This document shows, piece after piece, positions 1 through 11,752 of a DNA stretch of 64,000 nucleotides. The DNA lies in contig OU612074.1 of assembly GCA_914767715.1 (NCBI GenBank), positions 13,070,062 through 13,134,061 of the forward strand, in the 5' to 3' direction. Within the stretch, counting starts at the first letter, position 1, and every line of letters begins with the position of its first letter. The notes beneath the pieces were generated by a model. It was not told the DNA's origin. It saw only the letters and a list, made by a program, of their open reading frames with translations, and did no database searches. Both the position numbers and the translations under genes were made by a program. The stretch comes from Membranipora membranacea. Lineage: Eukaryota; Bryozoa; Gymnolaemata; Cheilostomatida; Membraniporidae.

Positions 1-117
1 CTAGTAGAAGGATACACACCTAACATAGCTTTGCATGGAACTACGCACAAAATGAGGCAAAGAATCAAAGAACATGCAAATGAACTAAACTACAAAGCAG
101 TACACTTTATGGGTGTA
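1..117 (+). CDS. possible exon (3' part) of an unidentified gene cut by the window edge
   Basis: The first 117 bases are open in frame 1 and encode a basic, helical-looking stretch (ending KAVHFMGV). They stop exactly at a consensus splice donor (GTAAGT at 118). Reading on past the donor meets a stop at 214-216. I do not recognise the protein. No convincing downstream exon was found before the LAGE3-like gene on the other strand, so the rest of the gene may lie elsewhere or this may be a chance open frame. The open frame reaching the window edge and the strong donor are seen directly. That it is an exon is inference. Confidence 0.3.
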
Positions 118-394
118 GTAAGTATTCAACCATGCACTTTAAACTGTTTGGTCACGTACATGGAGTTTTATGGAAAAAAAGTAACTGTATGGTATGTGAC
201 TATGATGATTGTCTAAAATACAGTAATAATAGCAGATGTAAATATCTGGAAGACTAGAAATTGTCAAGTTGTTTTTACTGTTAGTGTTAGAAAACTGAAG
301 TCATAACAACTCCCATAACAATGAGCTCTGGTTACATTGTGTTACCGAGTTATCCAGCTTCATCAGTTGATGGCTATGGTATCGGCTGACCAGG

Positions 395-625
395 CTACCC
401 GGTATCACCAGCTGGCGGTTCTGGTATCGGATGTTTTGCGACCAGCCTCCTTGTTGAGCCAGCAGATTTAGCCAGAGTAGGAATCCCTAGACCCTGTCCT
501 ACACCATTTACTATTGTGTGCTTTACATTTAACACCGGCGATGAGACAGAGAATGAGTTACCTTCCAGGGTTTTCCAGATAACAAAGAATACAACAAATA
601 TCACCAGTGAGTTTGTCACACCCAT
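395..625 (-). CDS. possible small secreted or membrane-anchored protein (76 aa), unidentified
   Basis: This is a complete short frame on the minus strand. It starts with a hydrophobic segment (NSLVIFVVFFVIW, residues 5-17) that could be a signal peptide or anchor. A polar tail follows, with a dibasic RR near residue 59 and a Pro/Gly-rich end. It could continue by splicing near its end (GG|GTAGCC just before the stop). No homologue is recognised and codon evidence is weak, so it may be a chance frame. Confidence 0.22.
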   Translation of the reverse strand: MGVTNSLVIFVVFFVIWKTLEGNSFSVSSPVLNVKHTIVNGVGQGLGIPTLAKSAGSTRRLVAKHPIPEPPAGDTG

Positions 626-3600
626 ACTCTGGTGTTCCTGTCTAAGTCCGAGTTAACCAGACAGACAAACAGACAGGAGTGAGGATATCTACCTTGGAGA
701 AGAGTTATGGTGATTTAACGCTGTTGTATAGTCAGTCTAAGGACTGTATGGTATAAGTGATATGTATGTACCATGTGAGGCTACTGTGAGCGCATCAGTC
801 TCAACAGTTGTGGTATAAATAATCCCCTTGTTGGGAATATATTTTTTTAACTTTGATGGTTTTCACAGCAACTGATGATTCCAAATTGTTTGATGGTTTT
901 TCACCGCACGGACACAAGGATAATGTTTGATGTTGTGTGGTTATACTGCCAGCAGTTAATTCACCATCATGTTTAGCTGAAAACCGTGATAAGACTTAGT
1001 ATGGATGAGTCAGGTTCGCCTATCAGCCCATCAGAAGCATCTCTCTGCCAATAACTGCTCAATGCCAGACCCAGGGACTTTTTTCTGGTTGTTGATTGCG
1101 ACGATCAGTCTTTTCGCTGCCAGAGTTAGTATATATGAACTTTCTGTACGCTGTTTATATAAGGTGATGGGGTCAATGTGTGTTGTGAAACTTTGACCTG
1201 TCTGTAATAAAAAATGTCAATCAATGACTAACAATAACACGTCAAGTTATGAAAAATAATAAGAAGTCAAGCAACTTGATACACAACTCATCTACCATGT
1301 CGGTAGTCTTGTCTATAAGTTCTGTCAGGGTGAGCTCCAGGTGTTTTGAGAAAGGGGGTGGTGAATCGTGAACAATATTGTTACCAGAATCTCAATCAAA
1401 AAGATACATTAGGTAACAGTTCAAATCAAGTGTACCATTCACCAACGCTAATATCCAGACTCACAAATACTTGTAGCACCAAGCTAAAAGATGAACTACC
1501 CTAACTTATTGGCTCTACGAGCTATATAGGTGGGTATGGTGGCTTGATAAGATATACAAGAAAACCTGTGACGCAAGATTTCTATAATCACAGAAAAAAG
1601 CCATGACATTTAATCAGAAAGGCCATACCACAGCCACTTGTTCTATATGGTAGACAATAACTGCATGATGGTAATTGCCCTGTGTGTTGAATATATAGTT
1701 TCAGGGTCATGCATACTAATCGCACACATTTTGTAGAGACAGAATCCAAGAATATTGTTATCAACACAGGCCAAATTGCCAATGAGCTATGTGTACTATT
1801 ATAGAACCAGAATATTTCCATTTCTGCAGCTACAACTTTTGTTTACTGCAAATAATCTTTATTTTCTAGGGTCATTATACAAGACTCACCTTAAATTGAG
1901 CATCAACAAGTCTGATCAAGCAAAGTGTGATGTCGATGTCCTGTTATCACTCTTGATATTGTTATATTCTAGCTCACAAAGTCCAGAGCATCTAAATGAT
2001 TCTACTAGTCACATATACCAGTCAGCACACAGTGACGCTATATACACTTAAATCTGACACAGTGAGATCATCCTATGTGACCTCCAGTAAGGGATGGGTT
2101 CTCACTCTGATATCTTATTAATAACTACTGTGCACTTACTAAACCAGCTGATCCAACTAACATTATCTATCATCATACTCAGGGAAGTAACAACACATCA
2201 CTGTATAATACTACAGCTTCATAGCTTCAGGGTCAAAGTTACCTGATACTTATACGGGTAGATTTTTATATCAAAACATTGATCACTATTCGCAATCGCT
2301 GAAGTTCAACAGGCTATAAAATGTACAGGTACCAAAATAGAAATCGGTTACCATAGAAACAGTAATCTTCTAAGATTATTTCTGAGGACAGACACCACCT
2401 CCCTTTTATTTTTCCTGTCGGCAATGATTTTGATTTATGGATCTATATACTCTATTTAGTTTAGATGTAACTTTATCATTCAAAGGTTTCTACCTACGAT
2501 TATTACTCGAGTGATCAGACAATAAAAATTTGAAATCTCAACCCAGCAAATAGCCTCATAATAAATTACGATCTCCTGACAATAAATGGCAAAAAAATCA
2601 TGGGAGGCAAACTCTCTGGGCAAGATTTCGGGTGTACTGTCTTTGGGGTGACTTCTCACAACCTACATTAATCAAGCTCAGTCCGAAATGACAGCCGTCC
2701 ATGGTTTGATCTAGTGTCTCAACAGCTAACACTGACAAATATAGAGTGGGAACCTTTAGAAAACAGCTCCTATTGGATTCTGTGCAAAAACAGCTTTTGT
2801 CCAGATATGAATCACACTATTACAGATCTAAAATCCTGCATAATTTGATCTAGAAATTGCAAAAAAATTCTTAAAACGATTTTCAACCCAGAGAATAGAG
2901 TACCCACAAAGAAAAAAGTCCACTTAGACCACTGGGTACACATGACAAGGACTCAAATTTTGGATGATGCAGATCTGGGATTAATTTGATGTTTACAGGC
3001 TGATTACAATTTATTTTGGAGCTGTTGGGATAGGTCCTCAACTGTCATCAATGATAGATATTGTACACATATATTATTTAAAATTTTACATGTAATATCA
3101 CTGGGATGTTTGTCAGAAAGTACGCTAGCCAAAAAGAAAGCACTTGTAACAAAAAATAGCAAGCTATATTATTATATATTATTATTACATATTATTATTA
3201 TATTGCTTTACCTTGCAATTAGTTAATGACGTTTGCGTGACCAAAGGTCAGTGTTTATGATGCCACCATAATGATTCAACAGTTCTGTGAAATGAATTCA
3301 ATAACTCCATTTTGGGCAATTAGAACCCTACACACTAATTATTTGGAGAAATTATTTTATATATCAAGATGATAGTTTTCAATTTGATACACAAATATAC
3401 TCATAATCTAGCATGCCATCTGTTGCACAAGCAACAAGCAACATTAAATAACATGAAACCTTAATATGTAGTATGATACAGCTAGAACAAGGAGCAAGGG
3501 GCACTGCGACCAACATGATGTCTATCTGCTCAACTTGATAAGCCTGTCATTCTCTTCAACAACATGACACAAACCTGATGTTCATCAAAATTGTCTTTCA

Positions 3601-3762
3601 GGTTTCTTTATGATGCATTATGTTATTTGATATCCTGCCGTATTTAAGATTTGGGAAACATAAAACTCCGTCATCGAAATTTCATTCAGGAGTCTTATTT
3701 CATTATGTTATGAAGATCTTCGGTACAGATAATGATTGAAATGTTCTCAACCCATTCATGTA
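626..3762. other. gene-free stretch left of the LAGE3-like gene
   Basis: No coding exon or RNA gene could be supported here. The stretch is AT-rich, with an ATTATTATATATTATT-type run near 3165-3205 and one diverged dispersed repeat (2740-2965, listed separately). Confidence 0.5.
2740..2965. repeat. dispersed repeat, copy 1 (second copy near 51350-51690)
   Basis: This segment shares scattered identical words with 51350-51690, in the same order and orientation. Each copy has a TAGAAAA.AG.TCC..TGGATTCT core, then GCAAAAA.., then a CCAGATAT word and a downstream CTGCATAAT word. Two diverged, co-linear copies indicate an old interspersed element of unknown class. Confidence 0.45.
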
Positions 3763-4962
3763 TCACGTGGCTGGCGAGCCGAACTGTTGAATGGTTTCAA
3801 TGATGAGCGCTACAGAGTCGAGACATGAGTTAACTCCCACTCTCAGCTTCTTAGCTTCTATTGCCTTAAACTCCACAACCAGACACTTATCTAAAAGTAA
3901 CAATTACAAATTCTGAGACAACTATCCAAACATAGTGATACTGCAAGAAAAAGACATAGTCCACAATATGGCTGAGTTATGTGGCACCGATTACTGTACT
4001 GGGTATCTCAAAAATGCAGCATCTGGAGATATTAGCTCAATAGTTACTCATTGTTGTTCATAGGTTGATATTATTGAAGAATCGTGCTTTCGTTGCCATT
4101 GGGAGCACAACTCCCCACATCAATGCCATATCGTTACAATAATGGTTGGTAGGCCCCTTGAATAATGTAATACAATACATACACCATACCATACATAAAT
4201 CAATAAACTCCATGAACTGAGGGAGTCCATTGCATACATACATACTGTAATTTCATTTGCACTGCAAATCGCCCTAATTTCGAGCCATGATGATTTCTTT
4301 GCTCAATACCAAAATGTCATTGGATAACTAGACAGTGGCAAAAGAAGTAAATTTACATCTAGGCCTTCAATAACAAGCTTTCTTTTAGTCGATAACTATC
4401 TGCATTTTAATACCAGTGCTGTTTCTCAGAAATTTCAAAAATTTTTGGGTCCCACATGTTTTGGACGGAATAATGTTATTGGGATAATAAGTCAATTTTA
4501 AATGTCCCTTAGGATTATCTGGTGAGTCATAAACGGTAAAGTACCTGCAGACAGCAGAGCAAAAGATATAATCAACTGGTGATTATCAATATTATTTGCG
4601 TATCTTTACCTGCATGTGCATACCGTTACTAACAAGATTATGAACCTCGTGATATTGAAACTAAAAGATTGGCTCATAAAAGATCAGTGATGTTTCACTT
4701 ATGAAAATGAATGTGTTACAGCAATTTGTGTTACAACAAACAAACATAATCTTGAGAAGAGACCGTGACTTGGTGTAAGCTGATATTGAATGACTATTAC
4801 ATACAAACACTCACCTTTCACACTCATAGTCTTTGTACAGCCTCCTCTTGGTGGCTCTTTATCCACTCTCAGTGTATTCCAGGCTATCTCTGCCTCCTTG
4901 GCTGTGTGAAACGGAATAGTAATCAACGATGAGAGCTCTGCAGAAGCATCCCCTCCGGACAT
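3763..4962 (-). CDS. LAGE3: KEOPS complex subunit LAGE3/Pcc1 family
   Basis: Two coding exons on the minus strand: 4962-4815 (ATG, 148 bases, donor AAAG|GTGAGT) and 3890-3763 (128 bases, acceptor after TTTTAG, stop TGA). Together they give 91 residues, close to yeast Pcc1 (88) and to the conserved core of the longer human LAGE3. Family hallmarks are the early IPF-x-TAKEAEIAWNTL helix and DKEPPRGG, then after the intron KCLVVEFKAIEAKKLRVGVN and a C-terminal helix LDSVALIIETIQQFG. Pcc1/LAGE3 is the small dimerising subunit of the KEOPS complex, which makes N6-threonylcarbamoyl-adenosine at tRNA position 37. The frame is open upstream of the chosen ATG, with further ATGs up to 5094. I chose the one just before the conserved domain. 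The 924-base intron holds no other exon I could support. Confidence 0.9.
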
Positions 4963-5526
4963 GGTAACTTTCACCAAAAGAAAAACAGATATGAATCCCA
5001 CAGTGGTGGCTCTATTGATATGGAAAGGGCCTAAGTTGCAGCTGATAGTCCTCAAAAAAGAGGATGGCAGACATGACGACATTGGAGTGTACAAGAAAAG
5101 AATTCAGTTGCAGCTGTCAAAGATCTAAGATACATTGAGGATAGGACCCTACAAAATATTTTTTCAAAACTCAAACCCTTAAATTAAAGCGCAGATGTAA
5201 CAAGATGAGAAATTGGAAATATTGCTCATAACTGGAATAGTCTGTGACAGTTCACAGTGATTTCGAAACTTGAAAAGCATGGACCCGCAGGTTTTCTGCA
5301 CCACTCACATCAAACAACCAGAAAAATCTCATCCTTCAGTTTGCGAGCATGAGCATGAGTCACGGATGATATATCAAGTAATGGCAATGATAAAAATAAG
5401 CTCATCATCATGGTTCAAAGCGTACCTCCTTTTGCAGACTTTGGAGGTTTGTAATCTTGCTCCCTTATTTAAGTGTCACAAAACATACAGTGCACCCTCA
5501 TGTACATCTATATAGGCCTATATAGA

Positions 5527-6030
5527 TCAGTGATGTAATAATTGATTCAGATTCAGGGATTTATTCAGTTCAATACACAACTGAATTTTTAGTTGAATCT
5601 AATGTCTAGCTCTGAAAGGCCAATTGAGTTGAATTGAATCCCATTTCCAACAGCAACAGCTGAATTGAACCTTAGATCCTAATTGTTGACTAAATGTGCT
5701 AAATTGTGAATGTCTCCACACAATTCGCGAAGCATCTTTATCAAAGAGTAAGCAGTTATCTCTTGCAAAGGCACAGCAGACCCTGCCAAATTGGTTGTTT
5801 GGCAGTGGGAAGCTTGTAACTCAATCTTTTACCAACCAATGTATAAGGAAGCATGGCTTTGGAATTTTTTAATCTAATCGGGTTGAACCGATGGTGACTA
5901 AGTTGAATCTTGAAATGTATCTAGTGCATTGCGTAGTTTAATTTAATTTAATGAATTGAATTCAAAGCATCCTAGCTGAATTTGAATTGAATCCTGAGTT
6001 CAGAAACGCTGAAGCATTACATCTCTCGGT
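5527..6030. repeat. TTGAAT/ATTCAA-rich element, possible hAT-like remnant
   Basis: About 500 bases contain many copies of TTGAAT, GAATTGAA and their complements. The block is bounded by roughly inverted ends: CAGTGATGTAAT near 5527 and GCATTACATC near 6013. The ends resemble hAT-type termini but are diverged, and no clear target duplication was seen. Confidence 0.3.
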
Positions 6031-6099
6031 ATCAACAACCAAACACAGTGAGTGAGGTCAAAATTATACTCACTTACTCACTGTTACTTACAATGATCA

Positions 6100-6525
6100 T
6101 TGGTGACGATGCCAAACTTATTTTCATTTGGGCTTCCGACAGTGACATGCTAAATTAATAATGTGTACATGCAATGAACTCCCTCATTCATTGGTACATA
6201 CATGTTATGATTATATAAGTTATTGCAGTTGTCTTTGGCAGTGGGAAGGTTATATTCTCATTTTTTCTTTTAATTTGTCAAATATTTGACAGAAGGGGGT
6301 AAGTCAAACATTGCATCATTGCCAGGGACCCATGTCTTAGGTAGACCTGTGATTCCTTTCTAAAGTAAATGTAAATATATTTCAAATTTGACAAATTTAT
6401 TAAAAGAAAAAATGAGAATATAACATCTCCACAGGGGAAGACAACTGTAATAACTTATATAATCATAACATGCACTCATTAATTTTGTATGTCAAAAGGC
6501 CAAATCCAAATAAGTTTGGCACAAC
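6100..6525. repeat. large fold-back (inverted repeat) element
   Basis: The left arm (about 6108-6295) is matched in reverse complement by the right arm (about 6375-6520). Shared words include GCCAAACTTATTT, TTATGATTATATAAGTTATT, CAGTTGTCTT and TTATATTCTCATTTTTTC. The loop of roughly 80 bases carries GACAGAAGGGGGTAAGTC. Arms have mismatches but stay co-linear, as in a fold-back transposable element. No transposase frame is present. Confidence 0.75.
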
Positions 6526-7445
6526 AGTACAACATACTTACACTGTAAGCTACTGACTTGGGGTGTTTGATAACCAGTGAGATATGAAAAGAAACAACAC
6601 AGGAAGTCTGTAGAAAAGAATGGAAATTTGAACCACTAAAATAGACCTACACAATTATGACACTATCGGTTTTAATATTGAAAGCTCAACATAAATTTCG
6701 TTTATTGAGAGACTCTCATATATTTGTTGCTGATTTTCTCCTTGCAACCCTCCTCTCATCCTTTTTCCGTTGCAATGGGGTTCCAGACACAGGTAATTTT
6801 ATTTTTGTTTAACTATTTTCTCCCTATATTACCACAGATAGGGATTATATTAAATCTCTCAGACAACCATCACCCGACCGGGAATATATATTAACCCATT
6901 ATACCCTAATTTCACACTATGATCGCTTGGAGCTTGTTTAGTCAGAAAGTTCACAAGACCATACATTTTTTCCTCACTGCTAGTAATACTACTCTACTGC
7001 AGTCTTTCTACTCATTGATCGTGTTTTTATATAAGTCCGTGTAAGTCTTACATAGAGTAGGGTTGAGGCACAAAGGCAATACCCAAGGACTGGAGTAATG
7101 TGCTGCGAAGTGCCATCTATCATATTCTTAGATAAAAATAAAGTGTAATGTTTTGAGGATTCTCTCAGACAGTCTCAGAAGAAAAGAACAACAGCATCAA
7201 CAACAATGCCTGAGTGTTGAAACCCTGGTCTAGCAACTCGGCTGTGTACAACGGAACCTTGAAATGCAGATCTTGAGTAGCAATGATGACAAGGATAACT
7301 CGTGCAACTGCAACCGCCATCATTTGCTGCAAGGCTTAACTAATAGACATTTAGATAGATAGTATGTATGGCGGTGACAGCAGAATACGCGGGTGATTGG
7401 CTTCATGGTACAATTCTGTTTATATATCTCGACAGTCTCAAACAA

Positions 7446-9549
7446 ATGGAAACGACCTCAATGCCTCTCGTAGTAGTACAAACAGGTGCTAAGGTAAGGA
7501 TAATCAAGTGGATAGTCCAACATACACTCACTTGTAATGAAATAAGATGGTCAAACTGTTTTCTTTGTTTATTGTAGCCTGTATTGATCGATGCCAGAGG
7601 GCATCTGCTGGGCCGACTGGCAGCCATTATTGCCAAGACTCTGTTGAGAGGACAGAAGGTCGTTGTAGTAAGATGTGAGATGATCAACATCTCCGGATCC
7701 TTCTACAGGAACAAATGTAAGCAAATTATCATATGTGGGAAAGTATATGTGTTACTGAATAAGTGAAAACCTTGAAGTGATTGTGATGATTTTGGTCGCT
7801 AAAACCCAGCTCATTCTCACTGAAAGAGGCCCCTATACGACTAAATGTTGGATATAGCTTTTAATGTTATTTACATTATTTTCTGACAGTGAAATACCTC
7901 GACTTCATGAGGAAGAGATGTAACACCAACCCTAACAGAGGACCATACCATCTTAGAGCTCCATCCAAGATTCTCTGGAGAACCATCAGAGGTTTGTCTG
8001 CACTTTCTTTTATTCTCAAGTTCTCTCCACTCGCAGGGCTAGAGTGGACAGTCTCTAAACAATTATTGTCACAGACCCTAGACCTCATAGTGAGGTCTGA
8101 TATGTGACAGTGTCTCACTATGCTTTTGGATAACCAATCCAATGGTATCATTTCTATGCCACAATATGTGGGACAGAGGTGTTATGCACTGAGCTCAGAT
8201 ATGATTGATGACAGTATTTACTCTAACTTCAGACTATAGCAACAAAGTTTGGTCATGATGAGGAGTAAAATCACTGATTGTTTTTGTTGCCAGGTATGAT
8301 CCCACACAAGACCAACAGAGGTAAGGAGGCTCTGTTCCTCTTCAGAAGCTTTGAGGGAATTCCCGCTCCATACGATAAGCAGAAGAGAATGGTTATCCCA
8401 TCAGCTCTCAAAATCAACAGAATGAAGCCAACCCGCAAAGTAAGTATTATAGTTTCCCCTCCGTAAACAAGATGCAATGTTTTCCTGACATAAATTGATA
8501 TCTTCAAGTTGTCCTCCATTTTGGTTACCATTTATATCATTATTTCCGAAGGGACGCTGTTATATACATGAATCAGCATAAAATAGACAACTCCAAGTTG
8601 CATATTCAATCTGCTCAAGAGAAAATAGCAGTATTATTTTGCATATTTGGTATATCTACCTAGCCTAGTACAATAATTTAAGTGGAACATTAACCTATGT
8701 AAATATGACAATGCAGAGTATAATAAGCATTTTCTTCAGAAATTTGAAAGTTATTCAAACTAGTGAAAATATCCCTACTTCCTCAAAAAATCAAACGAAA
8801 ATTCAACATCCATGTTCAGAAGTGTAGAAGAGTGACATTAACTTTGAGTGCCGGACATACTAGTTATTGATTGTTGAGATTATATTTATGATGACATGTT
8901 GTGTGTATTGTTTGTAGTACTGTACCCTGGGACGTCTCTCACATGAGGTAGGCTGGAAATACCAGTCAGTCATCGCTACTCTAGAGGAGAAACGTAAAGT
9001 CAGGTCTGAGAGATTCTGGATTAAGAAGAGGAGAGACCAGGTAAGTTTCGTCTGCTACACCGCCTATTTATACTCTCTAGCTCATTAATCTTACTTGAAA
9101 ATGAGGGTATAATAAACCCAACAACACAATGGAGATGTTTTTGTATTGCTGCCCTTAGAAGGGTAATAAGCAAAACCAGCCTGTCTTGACTAGGTTTATT
9201 TGTGGGGAACTCAATCACCCACCAATCTAACTTGTCAATGCAGGCTACAAAGGACCCAGTCCTGTCAGTTCAATTTTTTAATGGTTGTACACAACTTTTA
9301 TACTACACATCTGAATGCACAGACATCACAGTAATTATCCATGTTTTCAGTTTGTCTGATCAACTAAAATGAGTTATACTGAGAAACGCTGGATTAATAG
9401 CAACTTTAAACAAACTAACCTTCAGCTTATCTCACCACGCATTTGTTTTTTTGTTGTAGAAAGTTGCCACAGCTGCCCGAGATATTCTCACCAAGGACGG
9501 CAGAGCATCCAAGTTCCAGAAGGTTATTGAGTCTTACGGATTCCAGTAA
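7446..9549 (+). CDS. RPL13A: 60S ribosomal protein L13a (uL13)
   Basis: Six coding exons: 7446-7493, 7578-7716, 7890-7991, 8294-8439, 8918-9040 and 9460-9549 (stop TAA). All have GT-AG borders and compatible phases, giving 215 residues (the family is about 200). The protein contains the uL13 signatures [67 protein letters not shown] and [13 protein letters not shown]. It is a structural protein of the large ribosomal subunit. The N-terminus is uncertain: frame and ATGs extend back to 7368 and there is a second ATG at 7461. A TATA-like run ends only about 18 bases before 7446, so translation may really start at 7461. Introns are short. In vertebrates this gene hosts C/D snoRNAs, and candidate boxes here are discussed in the findings. 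A GAATAAAG polyadenylation signal follows. Confidence 0.96.
9152..9260. repeat. degenerate CAGCCTGTCTTGAC palindromic element in RPL13A intron 5
   Basis: The segment begins with CAGCCTGTCTTGAC and ends with the inverse-like CTTGTCAATGCAGGCT. This resembles a broken copy of the 50-base palindromic element found intact at 13083-13132 and 41802-41851. Confidence 0.4.
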
Positions 9550-9569
9550 TTTTTTCAGGTCGTACGAAG

Positions 9570-9575
9570 AATAAA
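9570..9575 (+). promoter_or_regulatory. polyadenylation signal AATAAA of RPL13A
   Basis: A canonical AATAAA lies 21 bases past the RPL13A stop codon. That implies a very short 3' untranslated region, as is usual for ribosomal protein genes. Confidence 0.75.
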
Positions 9576-10314
9576 GTTAGAAAACCCTAAACCCCCCAGT
9601 ATAGTCTTCTCCCTGTTGTTATATCAGAAGTTTAGTATAATTGTTATCAACTTGCAGGCTGTCTCTGAGCGAATTGGCTCACTGTCTCATTTGTGAACTT
9701 GCTAAGTCGGGTTGAGATGGAGCAACATTCAATACAGCCGGATTAACTCCATATACACCCAGTTTTTGCCAGGGCCGAGTAGCTTGATTCACTTCTGTTT
9801 AGAGGTGGCCTGGTAGGTGCATTGTGTGAGTTGGTTACATTTTCATAGTGAGAGCGCAACTCGTAAACTTCCAACATAAACCCAAGTTTCAAAACCCTCC
9901 TGATGGTTCTGAAGTTGATATCTCATATATTTTACTCATATTTGATAAGCCAGAATATATTGAAAGGCTCATAGGCAATGTTTTTACAAAAAGAAGCGAT
10001 CAAATGGCATTTAGAACACCGAGTACATAAAATGAGACCCCAGCACTTGAACACTGTCGGACATTGTGAGAAAAGTAGCTAGGACACATATTTTATGATA
10101 ATGCAATAATATAATATGAATTCATGATCCGCAAAGGTACAAACACGCAATGCCGTCCCAAAGATAATATTCATACCTATGTGTATATACTTATTGTCTT
10201 CTGTCTCTGCCACATGTCTTGTCGGGCTAGAAGCAAGGAGTACTCCTTGCTAGAAGGTTCAGTACTAGTTTTTTAATTGACAGGAAAGGGTGGGGGGGGG
10301 GGGGTGGACAATAA
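9576..10314. other. intergenic region between convergent RPL13A and the peritrophin-type gene
   Basis: The neighbouring genes run towards each other, so this stretch holds two 3' ends. I see no coding exon. It includes a perfect 18-base palindrome (10233-10250) and a guanine run near 10289-10306 just outside the next gene's stop codon. Confidence 0.5.
10233..10250. repeat. dispersed CAAGGAG palindrome
   Basis: A perfect 18-base palindrome, GCAAGGAGTACTCCTTGC. It belongs to the short CAAGGAGT..ACTCCTTG family that recurs through the window. Confidence 0.8.
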
Positions 10315-11752
10315 TCATCCAAAACCAATAAATATCATTGAGGCACTGTATAGTTTACAGACGTTTGTGTTATTGTTGTGGTTGAAACAGATGCACTCAT
10401 TACTGAGACATTCTAATGCACATGTTATCACAGTCTTGGTGTTATAGAGTGTAGATAAATCATCTCCTTCACATTCGTCATCTTGTATCCTAAACGTCAT
10501 TGAGCGCTGAGAAGAATCCGAGTAATCATAGGACAATCTGGTATATGCTGTACCTGAAAATAAGTATATCCAATGAATAGTATCATTTCACGAAGAGGAT
10601 AGTCTATGTGTTTGGATTCAAGCATACATGAGGATAGTCTAAGTGCTCAGACTCCAATGCGCAGGGAGTTACTTGCGCAAGCTATCAAACCCCTCTAGGA
10701 GAGGAGTTTGATAGCTTGCGCAAGTAACTCCCTGCGCCTTGGAGTCTGAGCACTTAGACTAACATGAGGATATCTGGCCTGGGCGGGCTAGAGGGCTCAT
10801 TATCCTTCAAACTGAACTGCAGAGGTATACACCAGAGGGATTTGGGGCTTGAGCAATCAACATTGAAAGCATCCCAGTGGGACGTGAATACACAACTCCT
10901 GCGGCACTAGTCACCAAGCAGTGAATATCAAGCACGCTAACCGATTGCGCTATCTCACCATCCCCACAAAAAAGGATTGATTGCGCTAATTAGCATGCTC
11001 GCTATTCACTACTCAGAGTTGTGTTCTCTCAACCCACACCATAGTACATTCCGCCACACTGTGTAATACATCCCAAGTAGTTTTTCACTGCTCTACAGAG
11101 GGTTCAGTTCAGAAATCTCTCCGAGTTGATGACTAAGCATATGAGTTATTGTAATATGTCAGATATTAAGACTATATATTATAATTTGATTTTTGGAATG
11201 CGTGAGAACATACATGATGCCTAGCTAGCCTGGGCAGGCTGTCGTGTCAACTTGTCCTGGAAAGCCTGCCCAGGCTGATGCCTGGCATCATATGGAATGC
11301 ATATGTTGTGATTTACACCACAGACCATATAATGGTTTGTATATCACAGATTGTTATAAGTAAGACAAACCGCCATAATTCCAAAGAGTTGTTGCTATAG
11401 GTTGTGTTGTAGGTATAGGTTGTGTTGTAGCTGTGTCTGTAGTCGGGTTATCACTCTGTAGGTCAGACTCAGTGGTAGAAGAACCACCGCCGGCACACAA
11501 CGACACTTCAGGGTAGTTACAGCACCCACATAATATATCAAAATTCAGATCTCCGTTACAATATTTTGTGAGGGGAAATCCATAAGTGCACTGATAGTAT
11601 TTCTGACAGTCATTTTGGTCTGGTAGGAGTGTACCATCAAGGTGTCCCTCACATGATATACCTTCTGGTAGCTGAGGCATCGATCCTAACAATACAGTAA
11701 ATAAAGTGTAATAAACCAGAACGAGTCCAACGAACGAGGTATCTTGTGACAT
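10315..11752 (-). CDS. secreted chitin-binding peritrophin-A (CBM14) protein with apple/PAN-like C-terminus
   Basis: Two exons on the minus strand: 11752-11371 (382 bases, donor GGCG|GTTTGT) and 10553-10315 (239 bases, acceptor TTTTCAG, stop TGA). They join in phase to give 206 residues. Residues 1-25 form a signal peptide (FVGLVLVYYTLFTVLLG). A six-cysteine chitin-binding type 2 domain follows (CEGHLDGTLLPDQNDCQKYY, later CNGDLNF, CGCC, SLC). A Thr/Ser/Pro linker (TTQPIPTTQPIATT) leads into exon 2. Exon 2 has the cysteine spacing CALECLSNECICFNH followed by NVCKLY, typical of PAN/apple folds. CBM14 domains bind chitin in peritrophic membranes, cuticle and shell matrix. The apple assignment is weaker because only part of a domain is present. 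The intron holds a fold-back element and an inverted pair of tRNA-derived repeats. Confidence 0.8.
10626..10771. mobile_element. AGTCTAAGTGCTCAG fold-back MITE with 10-base target duplication
   Basis: Element 10636-10761 is an almost perfect hairpin. One arm runs from AGTCTAAGTGCTCAGACTCC through CTTGCGCAAGCTATCAAACC and the other is its reverse complement, with only a few central unpaired bases. It is flanked on both sides by ACATGAGGAT (10626-10635 and 10762-10771). The duplication length fits Mutator-type insertion (9-11 bases), but there is no transposase and the class is inferred. Related copies lie at 18824 and 21995. Confidence 0.8.
10865..11045. repeat. inverted pair of tRNA-derived SINE-like heads
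   Basis: On the minus strand about 10955-10870 reads like a polymerase III promoter head (GATAGCGCAATCGGTTAGCG). About 10975-11030 carries a second head on the plus strand (ATTGCGCTAATTAGCATGCT), so the two halves form an imperfect inverted repeat sharing AACACAACTC at the outer ends. A related head appears near 61730-61795. Confidence 0.5.

Larger units (their letters stand above)
4963..7445. other. intergenic region between divergent LAGE3-like and RPL13A genes
   Basis: The two flanking genes point away from each other, so this stretch should hold both promoters. It contains a TTGAAT-rich repeat (5527-6030) and a large fold-back (6100-6525). A TATA-like TTTATATATC lies just upstream of the RPL13A start, near 7419-7428. 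No further coding exon was supported. Confidence 0.5.
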
